Origin: Acidaminococcus hominis
GTDB lineage: Bacteria; Bacillota; Negativicutes; Acidaminococcales; Acidaminococcaceae
Strand: one strand, 5' to 3'
Assembly (NCBI RefSeq): GCF_021044795.1
Contig: NZ_JAJNOP010000006.1
DNA length: 64,000 nucleotides
A program made the position numbers and the translations under genes. Below the pieces are notes generated by a model. It was not told the origin of the DNA. It was given only the letters and a program-made list of their open reading frames with translations, and searched no databases. Shown here in pieces: positions 26,389 through 34,626 of this stretch; the first letter of the stretch is position 1; every line of letters begins with the position of its first letter.

Positions 26389-28878
26389 TCAGATAAAGCG
26401 TCCCGTTACGCTGTCCAGGCAGCTGCGGATTTCCTGGGGCGTGCCCTGGGCCACAATCCGGCCGCCAGCCTTGCCGCCGCCGGGCCCCATATCCACCAGG
26501 TAGTCTGCGGCACGAATCACGTCCAGGTCGTGCTCGATGACCAGCACCGTGGCTCCCAGGTCAAGGAGCTGATGGAATACCCCCAGCAGGGTTTCCACGT
26601 CCTTGGGGTGGAGGCCTATGGTGGGCTCGTCAAACACAAAGACCGTATCCCCCTGGCCCCTGCCCATTTCGCTGGCCAGTTTCAGCCGCTGGGCTTCGCC
26701 TCCGGAAAGACCGGGAGTTTCTTCGCCCAGGGTCAAATACCCCAGGCCCAGGTCGTGGAGCACCTGAAGCCGGCGCTGGAGCAGGCTGAGTCCCTTGCAG
26801 GCAAGGAGGGCCTGGTCCACGCTCATATTCATCAGCTCCGGCAGACTGTAGCTATGCCCGTCCTTGGCCTTCCGATGGATGGCGTGTGCCTCCTTGCTGT
26901 AGCGGGAGCCCCGGCAGTCCGGACAGGGAATGTCCACGTCCGGCAGAAACTGCACGTCCAGGGAGATTTGCCCGGTGCCGTCGCAGGTAGGGCAGCGGAG
27001 TTTGCCGGTATTATAGGAAAAGTCCCCGGCCTTGTACCCCAGGGCTTTGGCGTCCTCGGTGCGGGCGTACACCTTCCGCAGCTCGTCGTGAATCCCGGCG
27101 TAGGTGGCCACGGTGGAGCGGACGTTGATGCCGATGGGGGTGGCATCGATGAGCTTCACCTGGGAGATGCCCGGGGCTTCCACGCTTTTCACGTGGGCCG
27201 GAAGGGGCGTGCCTTCTATCGCAGCCTTCAGGGCAGGAATCAGGCTCTCCAGTACCAGGGTGGTCTTCCCGGAGCCGGAAACCCCGGTGACCACCGTGAG
27301 GCGCCCTAGCGGCAGCTTGACGTCCAGGGGCTGCACCGTGTGAAGCTGGTCCGTTGCCAGGTGCAGGGTTCCCTTGGCAAACAGTTCTTTTTGGGGCAGT
27401 CCCGGGGGCAGCAGGTGGGGCTTTTCCTCCTTTTGCAGGTAGGGGCCAATCAGGGACTGGGGATTCTGCTCCAGCTCCGCCACTGTGCCCTGGGCTACCA
27501 GCTTTCCGCCGTCAGCCCCGGCCCCCGGTCCCATTTCCAGCAGATACTGGCTGTGGCAAAGAACCTGGGTATCGTGGTCCACCAGCACCACCGAGTTACC
27601 GTCCGCCACCAGGTCGTCCAGCACCGCCGTGAGCCCCTGGAGGTTATAGGGATGGAGCCCAATGGAGGGCTCGTCCAGCACGTACAGTACCCCGGTGGTC
27701 CGGTTCCGCACGGCCCGGGCCAATTGGACCCGCTGCCGCTCCCCGGTGGACAGGGTGCCGGAAGCCCGGTCCAGGGACAGGTACCCCAGCCCCAGGTCCC
27801 TCAGCCGTTTGGCCGTGTCCAAAAAGGCTTCGCAGATGCTTTGGGCCATGGGGCGCATTTCTTCCGGCAGGGAAGCGGGCACTCCCCGGACCCAGACCAC
27901 CAGGTCGTCCAGGGTCATTTGGGAAGCCTGGTCCAGGCCAATCCCCCGGAGCCGGGGCGCCCGGGTAGCTTCCGACATCCGGGAGCCGTGGCAGTCCGGG
28001 CAGACCCCTTCCTTCAGGAACCGCTCCAGCCGCTTCATGCCCTTTTCATCCTTGACCTTGGCCAGGGCATTTTCCACGGTATAGTTGGCGTTGTAATAGG
28101 TAAAATCCAGCTCGGTGCTCTGCTGAGTTTTGGGGTTGATGTAGAGAATGTGCTTTTTCTCCGCCGGGCCGTGGTAAACGACCCATTTTTCTTTTGGCGT
28201 CAGGTCCTTAAAGGGCACGTCCGTACGCACCCCCATTTCCCGGCACACCTCCTTCATCAGGGACCACATCAGGGTCCCCCACACCACCACGGCCCCCTGG
28301 TCGATGGTCAGGTTCTCGTCGGGCACCAGGGAGGCCTGGTTCACCGTCCGCACGATGCCCGTACCGCCGCAGGTGGGACAGGCGCCCCGGCTGTTAAAGG
28401 CCAGATCTTCGGCCCCTGGCCCGTAGAATTTGGCGCCGCACTCCGGGCAGGTAATTTCCTGCATGGCGGCTACCGCCAGGGAGGGCGGCACATAATGGCC
28501 GTTGGGGCAGCGGTGGCTGGCCAGCCGGGAGAACATCAGCCGCAGGCTGTTGGACAGCTCACTGAGGGTGCCAAAGGTACTGCGGATACCCGGCACCCCA
28601 GGCCGCTGGTGGAGGGCCAGGGCGGCCGGCACGTAGCGCACCTCGTCCACATCTGCCCGCTGGGCCTGGGTCATTCGCCGCCGGGTATAGGTGGACAGGG
28701 ACTCCAGGTACCGTCGAGAGCCTTCGGCATAGAGGATGCCCAGTGCCAGGGAGGATTTCCCCGAACCGGACACCCCGGCAATACCCACAATTTTGTGTAA
28801 AGGAATATCCACATTGATATTTTTCAGATTATGGACCCGGGCGCCCCGGACCTGAATCATTTTAGGAGAGGAAGACAA
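26389..28878 (-). CDS. UvrA-like ABC ATPase (UvrA2 class)
   Basis: A second UvrA paralog of about 829 residues, roughly 110 shorter than the uvrA at 9231. It keeps both ABC modules (Walker A GVSGSGKS near the N-terminus and again in the second half), two signature motifs (LSTGERQR in the first and LSGGEAQR in the second), and zinc-finger CxxC pairs (CPTCGG, CPTCDG). The first signature LSTGERQ differs from the canonical LSGGE. UvrA2 proteins lack or reduce the UvrB-binding region and have been tied to resistance to DNA-binding drugs. The start is taken as TTG at 28878 because GAGGTGAT lies just upstream; the ATG nine codons further in has only pyrimidines before it. Confidence 0.88.
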   Translation of the reverse strand: MSSSPKMIQVRGARVHNLKNINVDIPLHKIVGIAGVSGSGKSSLALGILYAEGSRRYLESLSTYTRRRMTQAQRADVDEVRYVPAALALHQRPGVPGIRSTFGTLSELSNSLRLMFSRLASHRCPNGHYVPPSLAVAAMQEITCPECGAKFYGPGAEDLAFNSRGACPTCGGTGIVRTVNQASLVPDENLTIDQGAVVVWGTLMWSLMKEVCREMGVRTDVPFKDLTPKEKWVVYHGPAEKKHILYINPKTQQSTELDFTYYNANYTVENALAKVKDEKGMKRLERFLKEGVCPDCHGSRMSEATRAPRLRGIGLDQASQMTLDDLVVWVRGVPASLPEEMRPMAQSICEAFLDTAKRLRDLGLGYLSLDRASGTLSTGERQRVQLARAVRNRTTGVLYVLDEPSIGLHPYNLQGLTAVLDDLVADGNSVVLVDHDTQVLCHSQYLLEMGPGAGADGGKLVAQGTVAELEQNPQSLIGPYLQKEEKPHLLPPGLPQKELFAKGTLHLATDQLHTVQPLDVKLPLGRLTVVTGVSGSGKTTLVLESLIPALKAAIEGTPLPAHVKSVEAPGISQVKLIDATPIGINVRSTVATYAGIHDELRKVYARTEDAKALGYKAGDFSYNTGKLRCPTCDGTGQISLDVQFLPDVDIPCPDCRGSRYSKEAHAIHRKAKDGHSYSLPELMNMSVDQALLACKGLSLLQRRLQVLHDLGLGYLTLGEETPGLSGGEAQRLKLASEMGRGQGDTVFVFDEPTIGLHPKDVETLLGVFHQLLDLGATVLVIEHDLDVIRAADYLVDMGPGGGKAGGRIVAQGTPQEIRSCLDSVTGRFI

Positions 28879-29178
28879 GAAAATCACCTCGCAGAGAATA
28901 GCTGGGCCGCACCAGGTTTATTGCGTTTAGGGGTGCTGACCCCGGGCCGTCTGCTGGACGGTCACTGCTTTTATTATAGCGGCAAAGGCCAGCCAGGACA
29001 AATGACGGCGGAAAGCCTGCCGCTGCCTGGAATCTGGCATAACAAAAAACGCATGGTTTTTAGCCAATTGGAATTCATAATTTCACTTTCTTCCAGCTCT
29101 TGACCTTCAACTGGACTTTAGTGTTAAGGTATAATCAGCAAGCAATTGCAGGTTTGCAAGGAAAGGAGCTATGCTTTT

Positions 29179-30051
29179 ATGACTATCCCTTTTGTAACGC
29201 TAAATAATGGTGTAAAAATGCCCCAGGAAGGCTTTGGGGTGTTCCAGGTCACGGACCTGGAACAGTGCAAGCAGGCGGTGAAGGACGCCCTAAACTTGGG
29301 CTACCGGCTGCTGGACACAGCCAGCAGCTACCAGAATGAGGAAGCGGTGGGCGCCGCCATCAAGGAAAGCGGCGTTCCCAGGCAGGAACTTTTCCTGACC
29401 ACCAAGGCCTATATGCAGGAAATGGGCTACGAAAAGACCAAGGAAGCCTTTGACCGGTCCTGTAAGAAACTGGGGACGGATTACCTGGACCTGTACCTGA
29501 TCCATATGCCCCTGGCGGATTACTACGGGTCCTGGCGGGCCATGACGGAGCTCTATCAGGCCGGACGAATCCGGGCCATCGGCGTCTGCAACTTCCTGCC
29601 CGACCGGCTGGTGGACCTGTGCTTCAATACGGATATTGTGCCGGCGGTGAACCAGCTGGAACTGCATCCCTTCTACCAGCGGGCTGACGAACTGGCCCTG
29701 CTCAAGGAATACGGCGTGCAGCCGGAGGCCTGGGCGCCCTTTGCCGAAGGCATGAACGGTATGTTCACCAACCCGGTGCTCTCCGCCATTGCCGAGGCCC
29801 ACGGCAAAACTACTGCCCAGGTCATCCTGCGCTGGAACGTACAGCGGGGCGTGGTGATTATCCCCAAATCCGTCCATAAGGAACGGATGGAGCAGAACCT
29901 GGCCATCTGGGACTTTGCCCTGACGGACGCAGAAATGCAGCAGATTGCCAGCCTGGACCTGGGCCGGCCCCAAATGCTAGACACCCGGAACGTCAAGGAA
30001 GTACGGCGGGTGTACGATTATCTGAACAACCCGGTAGTAACCAGCTTATAA
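29179..30051 (+). CDS. Aldo/keto reductase
   Basis: A 290-residue NADPH-dependent oxidoreductase of the AKR superfamily, TIM-barrel fold. The catalytic tetrad is visible: Asp46 (LLDTASSY), Tyr51, Lys76 (TTKAY) and His109 (LIHMP). The NADP-binding IPKS motif (IIPKSVHKERMEQN) lies near residue 233. Closest in layout to the 2,5-diketo-gluconate reductase/YvgN group that reduces aldehydes such as methylglyoxal. The start at 29179 follows AAAGGAG by ten bases. A TATAAT at 29130-29135 is a likely -10. It is not in an operon. Confidence 0.92.
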   Translation: MTIPFVTLNNGVKMPQEGFGVFQVTDLEQCKQAVKDALNLGYRLLDTASSYQNEEAVGAAIKESGVPRQELFLTTKAYMQEMGYEKTKEAFDRSCKKLGTDYLDLYLIHMPLADYYGSWRAMTELYQAGRIRAIGVCNFLPDRLVDLCFNTDIVPAVNQLELHPFYQRADELALLKEYGVQPEAWAPFAEGMNGMFTNPVLSAIAEAHGKTTAQVILRWNVQRGVVIIPKSVHKERMEQNLAIWDFALTDAEMQQIASLDLGRPQMLDTRNVKEVRRVYDYLNNPVVTSL

Positions 30052-30081
30052 ACTGGAGAGAAGCTGTCCTCCAAACTAAAG

Positions 30082-30113
30082 AATCCCCTGCTGCGATGCG
30101 CACCGGGGGATTT
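30082..30113. terminator. Possible terminator between aldo/keto reductase and arsC
   Basis: Stem AATCCCC / GGGGGATT between convergent genes; the T run on either side is short, so termination strength is uncertain. Confidence 0.45.
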
Positions 30114-30132
30114 GTTGCTATAAGCTTTTCTG

Positions 30133-30564
30133 TTAGGCTTTGCCGTTCAATTCTTTTTGCTTTTCCGCTTCCAGCCGCACTTTCAAAGCTTGGATTTTCT
30201 CTATTAGGCGTTCCAGGGTCTGGCGATAGGCTTCCTCTCCTTTGCCGGTGGGGTCTTCCAAACCCCAGTCTTCACGCCAGCGGGCCGGCAGGGCTGGGCA
30301 CTGGACGCCGCAGCCCATGGTCACCACCCCATCCAGGGGCGGCAGCTGGTCCAAGGTTTTGCAATACTGGCCTTGGGCCTTCATATCAATCTGGTACAGC
30401 TTGGCCAAAAGGTGGCAGGCTTCCGGATCGATTTCTTTGGCGGGCTGGGTTCCTGCCGAGCAGCTGGTCCATACGTCCCCCGCCAGTTTCCTTGCCAGGG
30501 CTTCCGCCAACTGGCTGCGGCAGGCATTATGGACACATACAAAGGCAATCACTGGCTTAGTCAT
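30133..30564 (-). CDS. arsC: Arsenate reductase, low-molecular-weight phosphatase type
   Basis: A 143-residue cytoplasmic enzyme that reduces arsenate to arsenite for export. The LMW phosphatase-like P-loop CVHNACRS (C10-x5-R16) is at the N-terminus and a Cys pair C85/C89 (MGCGVQCP) supplies the intramolecular disulfide relay used by thioredoxin-coupled ArsC of the pI258 type. The ATG at 30564 overlaps the end of the arsenite transporter gene, so it is translationally coupled. Last gene of arsR-acr3-arsC. Confidence 0.95.
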   Translation of the reverse strand: MTKPVIAFVCVHNACRSQLAEALARKLAGDVWTSCSAGTQPAKEIDPEACHLLAKLYQIDMKAQGQYCKTLDQLPPLDGVVTMGCGVQCPALPARWREDWGLEDPTGKGEEAYRQTLERLIEKIQALKVRLEAEKQKELNGKA

Positions 30565-31603
30565 GGGAGAACCACCCTTTCGTAGCATTGGCAAAACGCA
30601 CCAAAAGCAGCATGACAGGCACTTCTGTCAGTACACCTACGGTAGTAGCCAAAGCAGCCGGACTGGTGGTGCCAAAGAGAGCCACCGCCACTGCCACTGC
30701 CAGTTCAAAAAAGTTGGAGGCTCCAATCATACCGGCGGGAGCAGCAATAGCAAAAGGAAGCCGCAAAAACCAACAGAGGGCATAGGCCAGCCCGAAGATA
30801 AACAGGGTCTGCACCACCAAAGGAACTGCTAGAAGTACAATATGGACGGGGTTTGCCAAAATCACCCCAGCCTGGGAGCTGAAAATCAGCACCAGCGTCA
30901 GCAAAAGGCCCAGGGTGGTAATGCCGTCAAATTTGGGCAGAAACGTTTCTTCCAGATACTGCTGCCCGTAACGGCGGGTAACATAGGCCCGGGTGGCCAC
31001 GCCAAAAACCAGGGGAATCACCACAAAAAGGAAGATGCTCACAAACAGGGTACTGTACGGCACAAATACCTGGGAAACGCCCAACAGAAAGGAAACAATA
31101 GGCACAAAGGCCACCAGGATAATCAGGTCATTGGTGGCAACCTGCACCACGGTGTAGGCCGGATTTCCGTGGGTCAGGGTGCTCCAGACAAAGACCATGG
31201 CCGTACAGGGAGCGGCTCCCAGAAGCACCATTCCCGCTAAATATTGGGTAGCCAGATCCGGGGCAATCCAGATGCGAAACAGCCCATAAAGGAACAGGCA
31301 GCTAAAGCCGTACATGGTAAAGGGTTTAATCAGCCAGTTCACCACCCAGGTCACAAAAAGACCTCTGGGATTCTCGCCGATAGCCCGGATGCTGTTAAAA
31401 TCCACTTTTATCATCATGGGATAAATCATGACCCAAATCAGCACTGCAATGGGCAGGGAAATGCCCGCCAGCTGAAGCTTGCCCAAAGCCTCCGGCAGCG
31501 CCGGGACCGCGGTGCCTAGGACTACGCCAATCACCATACAGCCCAGCACCCACCAGCTGAGATGACTTTGGAAAGAAGAAATACCGGGTTTTGCCTGGGT
31601 CAT
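30557..31603 (-). CDS. acr3: Arsenite efflux permease, ACR3 family
   Basis: An inner-membrane arsenite exporter of the bile acid/sodium symporter superfamily with about ten transmembrane segments. The conserved Cys in the GAAPCTAMVFVWS block is the arsenite-binding residue of ACR3 proteins. The start at 31603 gives a 348-residue protein beginning MTQAKPG, with AGGAGGTG eight bases upstream and an ATGA overlap with arsR. Longer in-frame starts lie inside arsR and are unlikely. Confidence 0.95.
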   Translation of the reverse strand: MTQAKPGISSFQSHLSWWVLGCMVIGVVLGTAVPALPEALGKLQLAGISLPIAVLIWVMIYPMMIKVDFNSIRAIGENPRGLFVTWVVNWLIKPFTMYGFSCLFLYGLFRIWIAPDLATQYLAGMVLLGAAPCTAMVFVWSTLTHGNPAYTVVQVATNDLIILVAFVPIVSFLLGVSQVFVPYSTLFVSIFLFVVIPLVFGVATRAYVTRRYGQQYLEETFLPKFDGITTLGLLLTLVLIFSSQAGVILANPVHIVLLAVPLVVQTLFIFGLAYALCWFLRLPFAIAAPAGMIGASNFFELAVAVAVALFGTTSPAALATTVGVLTEVPVMLLLVRFANATKGWFSHD

Positions 31604-31917
31604 GGCTGCACCTCCTGACAGGGTTCCGCCCTGCGATAACAGGCCTCCCCACATTGGAGAGAGTCAATAAAACTGCGAAAGGCCAGCAGGGTATCGCAGT
31701 TCAGGGAATAATAGGTGTTCTTCCACTCTTTCCGGCTTTGGACCAAGGCACATTCCGTCAGCACCTTCATATGGTGGGACAAGGTGGGCTGGGCAATCTG
31801 AAAATGTTCCAACAAATTGCAGGCGCACAATTCCCCCTGAGTCAAAAGCTGGACAATCTGCATCCGATGACTGTCACCCAAGGCTTTGCACACCAGCGCT
31901 GCATCTATTGCATTCAT
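31600..31917 (-). CDS. arsR: Arsenic-responsive repressor ArsR
   Basis: A 105-residue winged helix-turn-helix repressor that leaves DNA when arsenite binds. The metal-sensing motif ELCACNL (C31, C33) in the recognition-helix region is diagnostic of the ArsR group that senses As(III)/Sb(III). The recognition helix includes QPTLSHHMKVL. AGAGGT precedes the ATG at 31917. It leads the operon and probably autoregulates through the palindrome in its promoter. Confidence 0.95.
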   Translation of the reverse strand: MNAIDAALVCKALGDSHRMQIVQLLTQGELCACNLLEHFQIAQPTLSHHMKVLTECALVQSRKEWKNTYYSLNCDTLLAFRSFIDSLQCGEACYRRAEPCQEVQP

Positions 31918-31983
31918 CGTAATACCTCTTTTCCCAATGGGCTGCGGCAGCGTCCCATCGATTATTATCAATATGATAAATAC

Positions 31984-32012
31984 ATTGTAGGTATCAAATC
32001 GATATTTGTCAA
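31984..32012 (-). promoter_or_regulatory. ars operon promoter with embedded operator
   Basis: On the minus strand a near-consensus promoter TTGACA (32007-32012) and TACAAT (31984-31989) with a 17-base spacer. The palindrome CAAAT-CGAT-ATTTG (31995-32008) fills the spacer and touches the -35, the expected position for an ArsR operator that blocks polymerase. Confidence 0.8.
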
Positions 32013-32153
32013 TATGATTATTTTGCAATAGTGCAGATTGCAGGAAACCACCCGCTGTGGTATTCCGTCCATCAATTATATCTTATATCTATACATGATT
32101 TTATCAAAAATACAGGACTCTCCCCACAGGAAGCGTCCGGTTATTTTTTATGG

Positions 32154-33041
32154 CTATTGGGCCAGGTTTTTCTCGGCCTGTTGTTTCAGGTATTGAACCA
32201 CGTCCTTGAACAGGAAAATCTTTTCGAAGTCCTTGTTCCACATGGCGTACACGTCCACGGTGAATTCGTCTTCCATAGGGATACCCACTACCCCGCCGCC
32301 CTGGGTAAAGGAGTCTTCCATCATAAAGCCGCAGCCCATGCCTTTTTGGATCAGCTGCTGCATGACCTGAATCTGGTTGCAGCGGTGGACAATCTTCAGC
32401 TCTCCGCCAGCCCTCTGGAGTTTTTCCGGCAGGCCCTGGCGCATCAGGAATTGGTCCCCAAAGTAGGAAATCAGCGGTTCATGGCAAATGTCCCGAAAGC
32501 CCACGGTTTTCCGCTGGGCCAGGGGATGGTTTTCCGGCACCACAAACAGGAAGCGCCGGCGGCACCAGAGAAAGTACGGGAAGTGGTTATTCTCCGGGGT
32601 ATAGGGCACCAGCAGCAGGTTGATTTGCCGGTCTTCCAGCTTTTGCAGCAGGCTGGGCACCAGTTCGGAGGTGACTTCCACGTCGATTTCCGGAAAGCGG
32701 GCGTGGAGGCTTTGGTAAAAATCAGGAAAGCAGGAAGCGTTGGTCATAAAGGTGGTTCCCAGCCGCAGCACCTGCTGGCTGGAGCCATAGCTTTCCATGA
32801 CCCGCTGGATATGGTCCACGTCCTGGAGCACCGGTTTGGCCATGCGCAGGAGATCCTGCCCCGGCGGGGTGGGCATGACGCCCCCTTTGCCCCGGTACAG
32901 CAGGGATACCTGAAATTCCTTTTCCAGTTCCTTGATGGCTTTGGTCAGGGTGGGCTGGGTGACGTGAATATTGACAGCTGCCCGGGTGAAGTTTCCTTCC
33001 CGGCAGACTTCCACAAAGTATTGGAGTTGGAGCAAGTTCAT
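32154..33041 (-). CDS. LysR family transcriptional regulator, divergent from aldolase-like gene
   Basis: A 295-residue LysR regulator: DNA-binding domain at 1-60 (NFTRAAVNIHVTQPTLTKAI) and effector-binding domain from about 90. It is divergent from the threonine-aldolase-like gene with a gap of 192 bases that holds that gene's promoter, so the aldolase is its most likely target. Effector unknown. Confidence 0.92.
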   Translation of the reverse strand: MNLLQLQYFVEVCREGNFTRAAVNIHVTQPTLTKAIKELEKEFQVSLLYRGKGGVMPTPPGQDLLRMAKPVLQDVDHIQRVMESYGSSQQVLRLGTTFMTNASCFPDFYQSLHARFPEIDVEVTSELVPSLLQKLEDRQINLLLVPYTPENNHFPYFLWCRRRFLFVVPENHPLAQRKTVGFRDICHEPLISYFGDQFLMRQGLPEKLQRAGGELKIVHRCNQIQVMQQLIQKGMGCGFMMEDSFTQGGGVVGIPMEDEFTVDVYAMWNKDFEKIFLFKDVVQYLKQQAEKNLAQ

Positions 33042-33160
33042 GGCAGTTCCCCCTTCGGCAGATTCAAACAGACTCCCCTATTCTTTCCCATTCTACAGCC
33101 TGAAAAGGGAAATGTAAACCAACGGTATACCAGAAGCCTTTCCTGGAGCTGTTTTCCGGC

Positions 33161-33189
33161 TTGCTCCCGCTCCCTGCCTGGAGTACAAT
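33161..33189 (+). promoter_or_regulatory. Promoter of threonine-aldolase-like gene
   Basis: TTGCTC (33161-33166) and TACAAT (33184-33189) with a 17-base spacer, 45 bases before the start codon and in the gap shared with the divergent LysR gene. Confidence 0.65.
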
Positions 33190-33233
33190 AAAATTAATTT
33201 GACCCTAAGCCTGTCAAGAAACGAGGAGATAAT

Positions 33234-34280
33234 ATGGAAAACCAAAAACTGTATTTTGCCAGCGATTACCAGGAAGGGGCCCATCCGGCCATCCTGCAGC
33301 GGCTGCTGGATACCAATTTGCTGAAAACCCCGGGCTACGGCACGGACGCAATCTGTGAGTCTGCCCGGGAGCGAATCCGGAAGGCCTGCGGCACCCCTAG
33401 CGCAGCCATCCATTTTGTCAGCGGCGGCACCCAGGCCAATGCAGCCGTAATTGGTGCTGTACTCCGGCCCTACCAGGGCGTCATTTCTGCTGACAGCGGC
33501 CACGTCAGCGTACACGAAGCCGGTGCCATTGAGGCAGGCGGCCACAAAGTCCTGGCCATTCCCTCTGAAGAAGGGAAAATTTCCGCCGCCGGAGTTGCCC
33601 TGTGCCTGGCGGACTACGAGCAGGACGGCAACCGGTACCATATGGTGATGCCGGGGATGGTCTACCTGTCCCACCCCAACGAATTTGGCGTGCTGTACTC
33701 CCTGGAAGAATTAGAGGCCATCAGCCAGGTATGCCGGGAACACCACATTCCCCTGTTTGTGGACGGAGCCCGTCTGGCCTACGCCTTGGCCTGCCCGGAA
33801 AATGACGTGACCCTGGCAGACCTGGGCCGACTGTGCGACGTATTCTACATTGGCGGCACCAAATGCGGCGCCCTGCTGGGCGAAGCCATTGTCCTCCCCA
33901 ATCCGGACCTGATTCCCCATTTCTTCACCATCATCAAGCAGGACGGTGCACTCCTGGCCAAGGGCCGGGTACTGGGCATCCAATTTGACGAGCTGCTGAA
34001 GGACGACCTGTACCTGCATATTGGGGAAAGCGCCATCACCTATGCCCGGCAAATCAAGAAAGCTCTGGTGGACGCTGGGTATGAACTAGTCTTTGATTCC
34101 CCCACCAACCAGATTTTCTTCATCATTGACAATGGGAAAATGGAAAAACTGGGCCAATACGCCGTGTACAACTTCGGCGAAAAATATGATGGGTCCCACT
34201 CCATCATCCGCTTCTGCACCAGCTGGGCCACCACCCAGGAAGACACGGACAAACTGTGCCAGGTAATTAAGGAGTTATAA
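33234..34280 (+). CDS. Low-specificity threonine aldolase / beta-eliminating lyase family PLP enzyme
   Basis: A 348-residue fold-type I pyridoxal phosphate enzyme. The Schiff-base Lys210 sits in IGGTKCG, with the PLP-pairing Asp177 in FVDGAR and the phosphate-binding SGGTQAN (63-69). Threonine aldolases of this type cleave L-threonine or L-allo-threonine to glycine and acetaldehyde. The family also contains other beta-eliminating lyases, so the exact substrate is inferred. GAGGAGAT precedes the ATG. A divergent LysR regulator likely controls it. Confidence 0.85.
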   Translation: MENQKLYFASDYQEGAHPAILQRLLDTNLLKTPGYGTDAICESARERIRKACGTPSAAIHFVSGGTQANAAVIGAVLRPYQGVISADSGHVSVHEAGAIEAGGHKVLAIPSEEGKISAAGVALCLADYEQDGNRYHMVMPGMVYLSHPNEFGVLYSLEELEAISQVCREHHIPLFVDGARLAYALACPENDVTLADLGRLCDVFYIGGTKCGALLGEAIVLPNPDLIPHFFTIIKQDGALLAKGRVLGIQFDELLKDDLYLHIGESAITYARQIKKALVDAGYELVFDSPTNQIFFIIDNGKMEKLGQYAVYNFGEKYDGSHSIIRFCTSWATTQEDTDKLCQVIKEL

Positions 34281-34294
34281 GGACAGGGTAACAC

Positions 34295-34326
34295 AAAGCC
34301 GCCAGCAAAATCGCTGACGGCTTTTG
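34295..34326 (+). terminator. Terminator after aldolase-like gene
   Basis: Stem AAAGCCG-CAGC / GCTG-CGGCTTTT followed by TGTATTG, 14 bases after the stop codon. Confidence 0.8.
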
Positions 34327-34340
34327 TATTGTAGGGAAAA

Positions 34341-34521
34341 GCAAATTACCAGCATGTTAGATTATCCAGCTTTCATGCGGCTTCTCCAGACTTACTGATT
34401 CTGTTCCAACGCAAAAAAGCATGTTACCGGCATGTTAAATTTCCCTGCTTTCATGCGGCTTTCCCAGACTTACCGGCTCTTTTCCAATGCAAAAAGCATG
34501 TTACCAGCATGTTAAATTTCT
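34341..34521. repeat. Imperfect tandem repeat, 77-78 bp unit, about 2.3 copies
   Basis: Copies begin at 34341, 34419 and 34496 (last one partial). Each opens with GCA-N2-TTACC-GCATGTTA and contains TTTCATGCGGCTT followed by CCAGACTTAC. The motif GCATGTTA is itself repeated within each unit. The units lie in the non-coding gap between the aldolase-like terminator and the porin terminator and encode nothing obvious. Confidence 0.8.
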
Positions 34522-34536
34522 TGGTCCTGCCTCTCA

Positions 34537-34597
34537 CACAAAAAAGACGAAGAACCGGTTTCCTCCTTTTCGGAAGGATTCCCGTTCTTCGTCTTTT
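34537..34597 (-). terminator. Terminator of porin 1
   Basis: On the minus strand a long stem AAAAGACGAAGAAC / GTTCTTCGTC with an inner AATCCTTCC/GGAAGGA-type arm, ending in six T. Confidence 0.85.
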
Positions 34598-34626
34598 GTT
34601 TCAGCTTAGCAGCTGAGAAGTGCTGC

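Noticed and set aside
34341..34521. Possible CRISPR array
   Set aside because: Units are 77-78 bp with diverged sequence and no constant repeat/variable spacer pattern; no cas genes are nearby.
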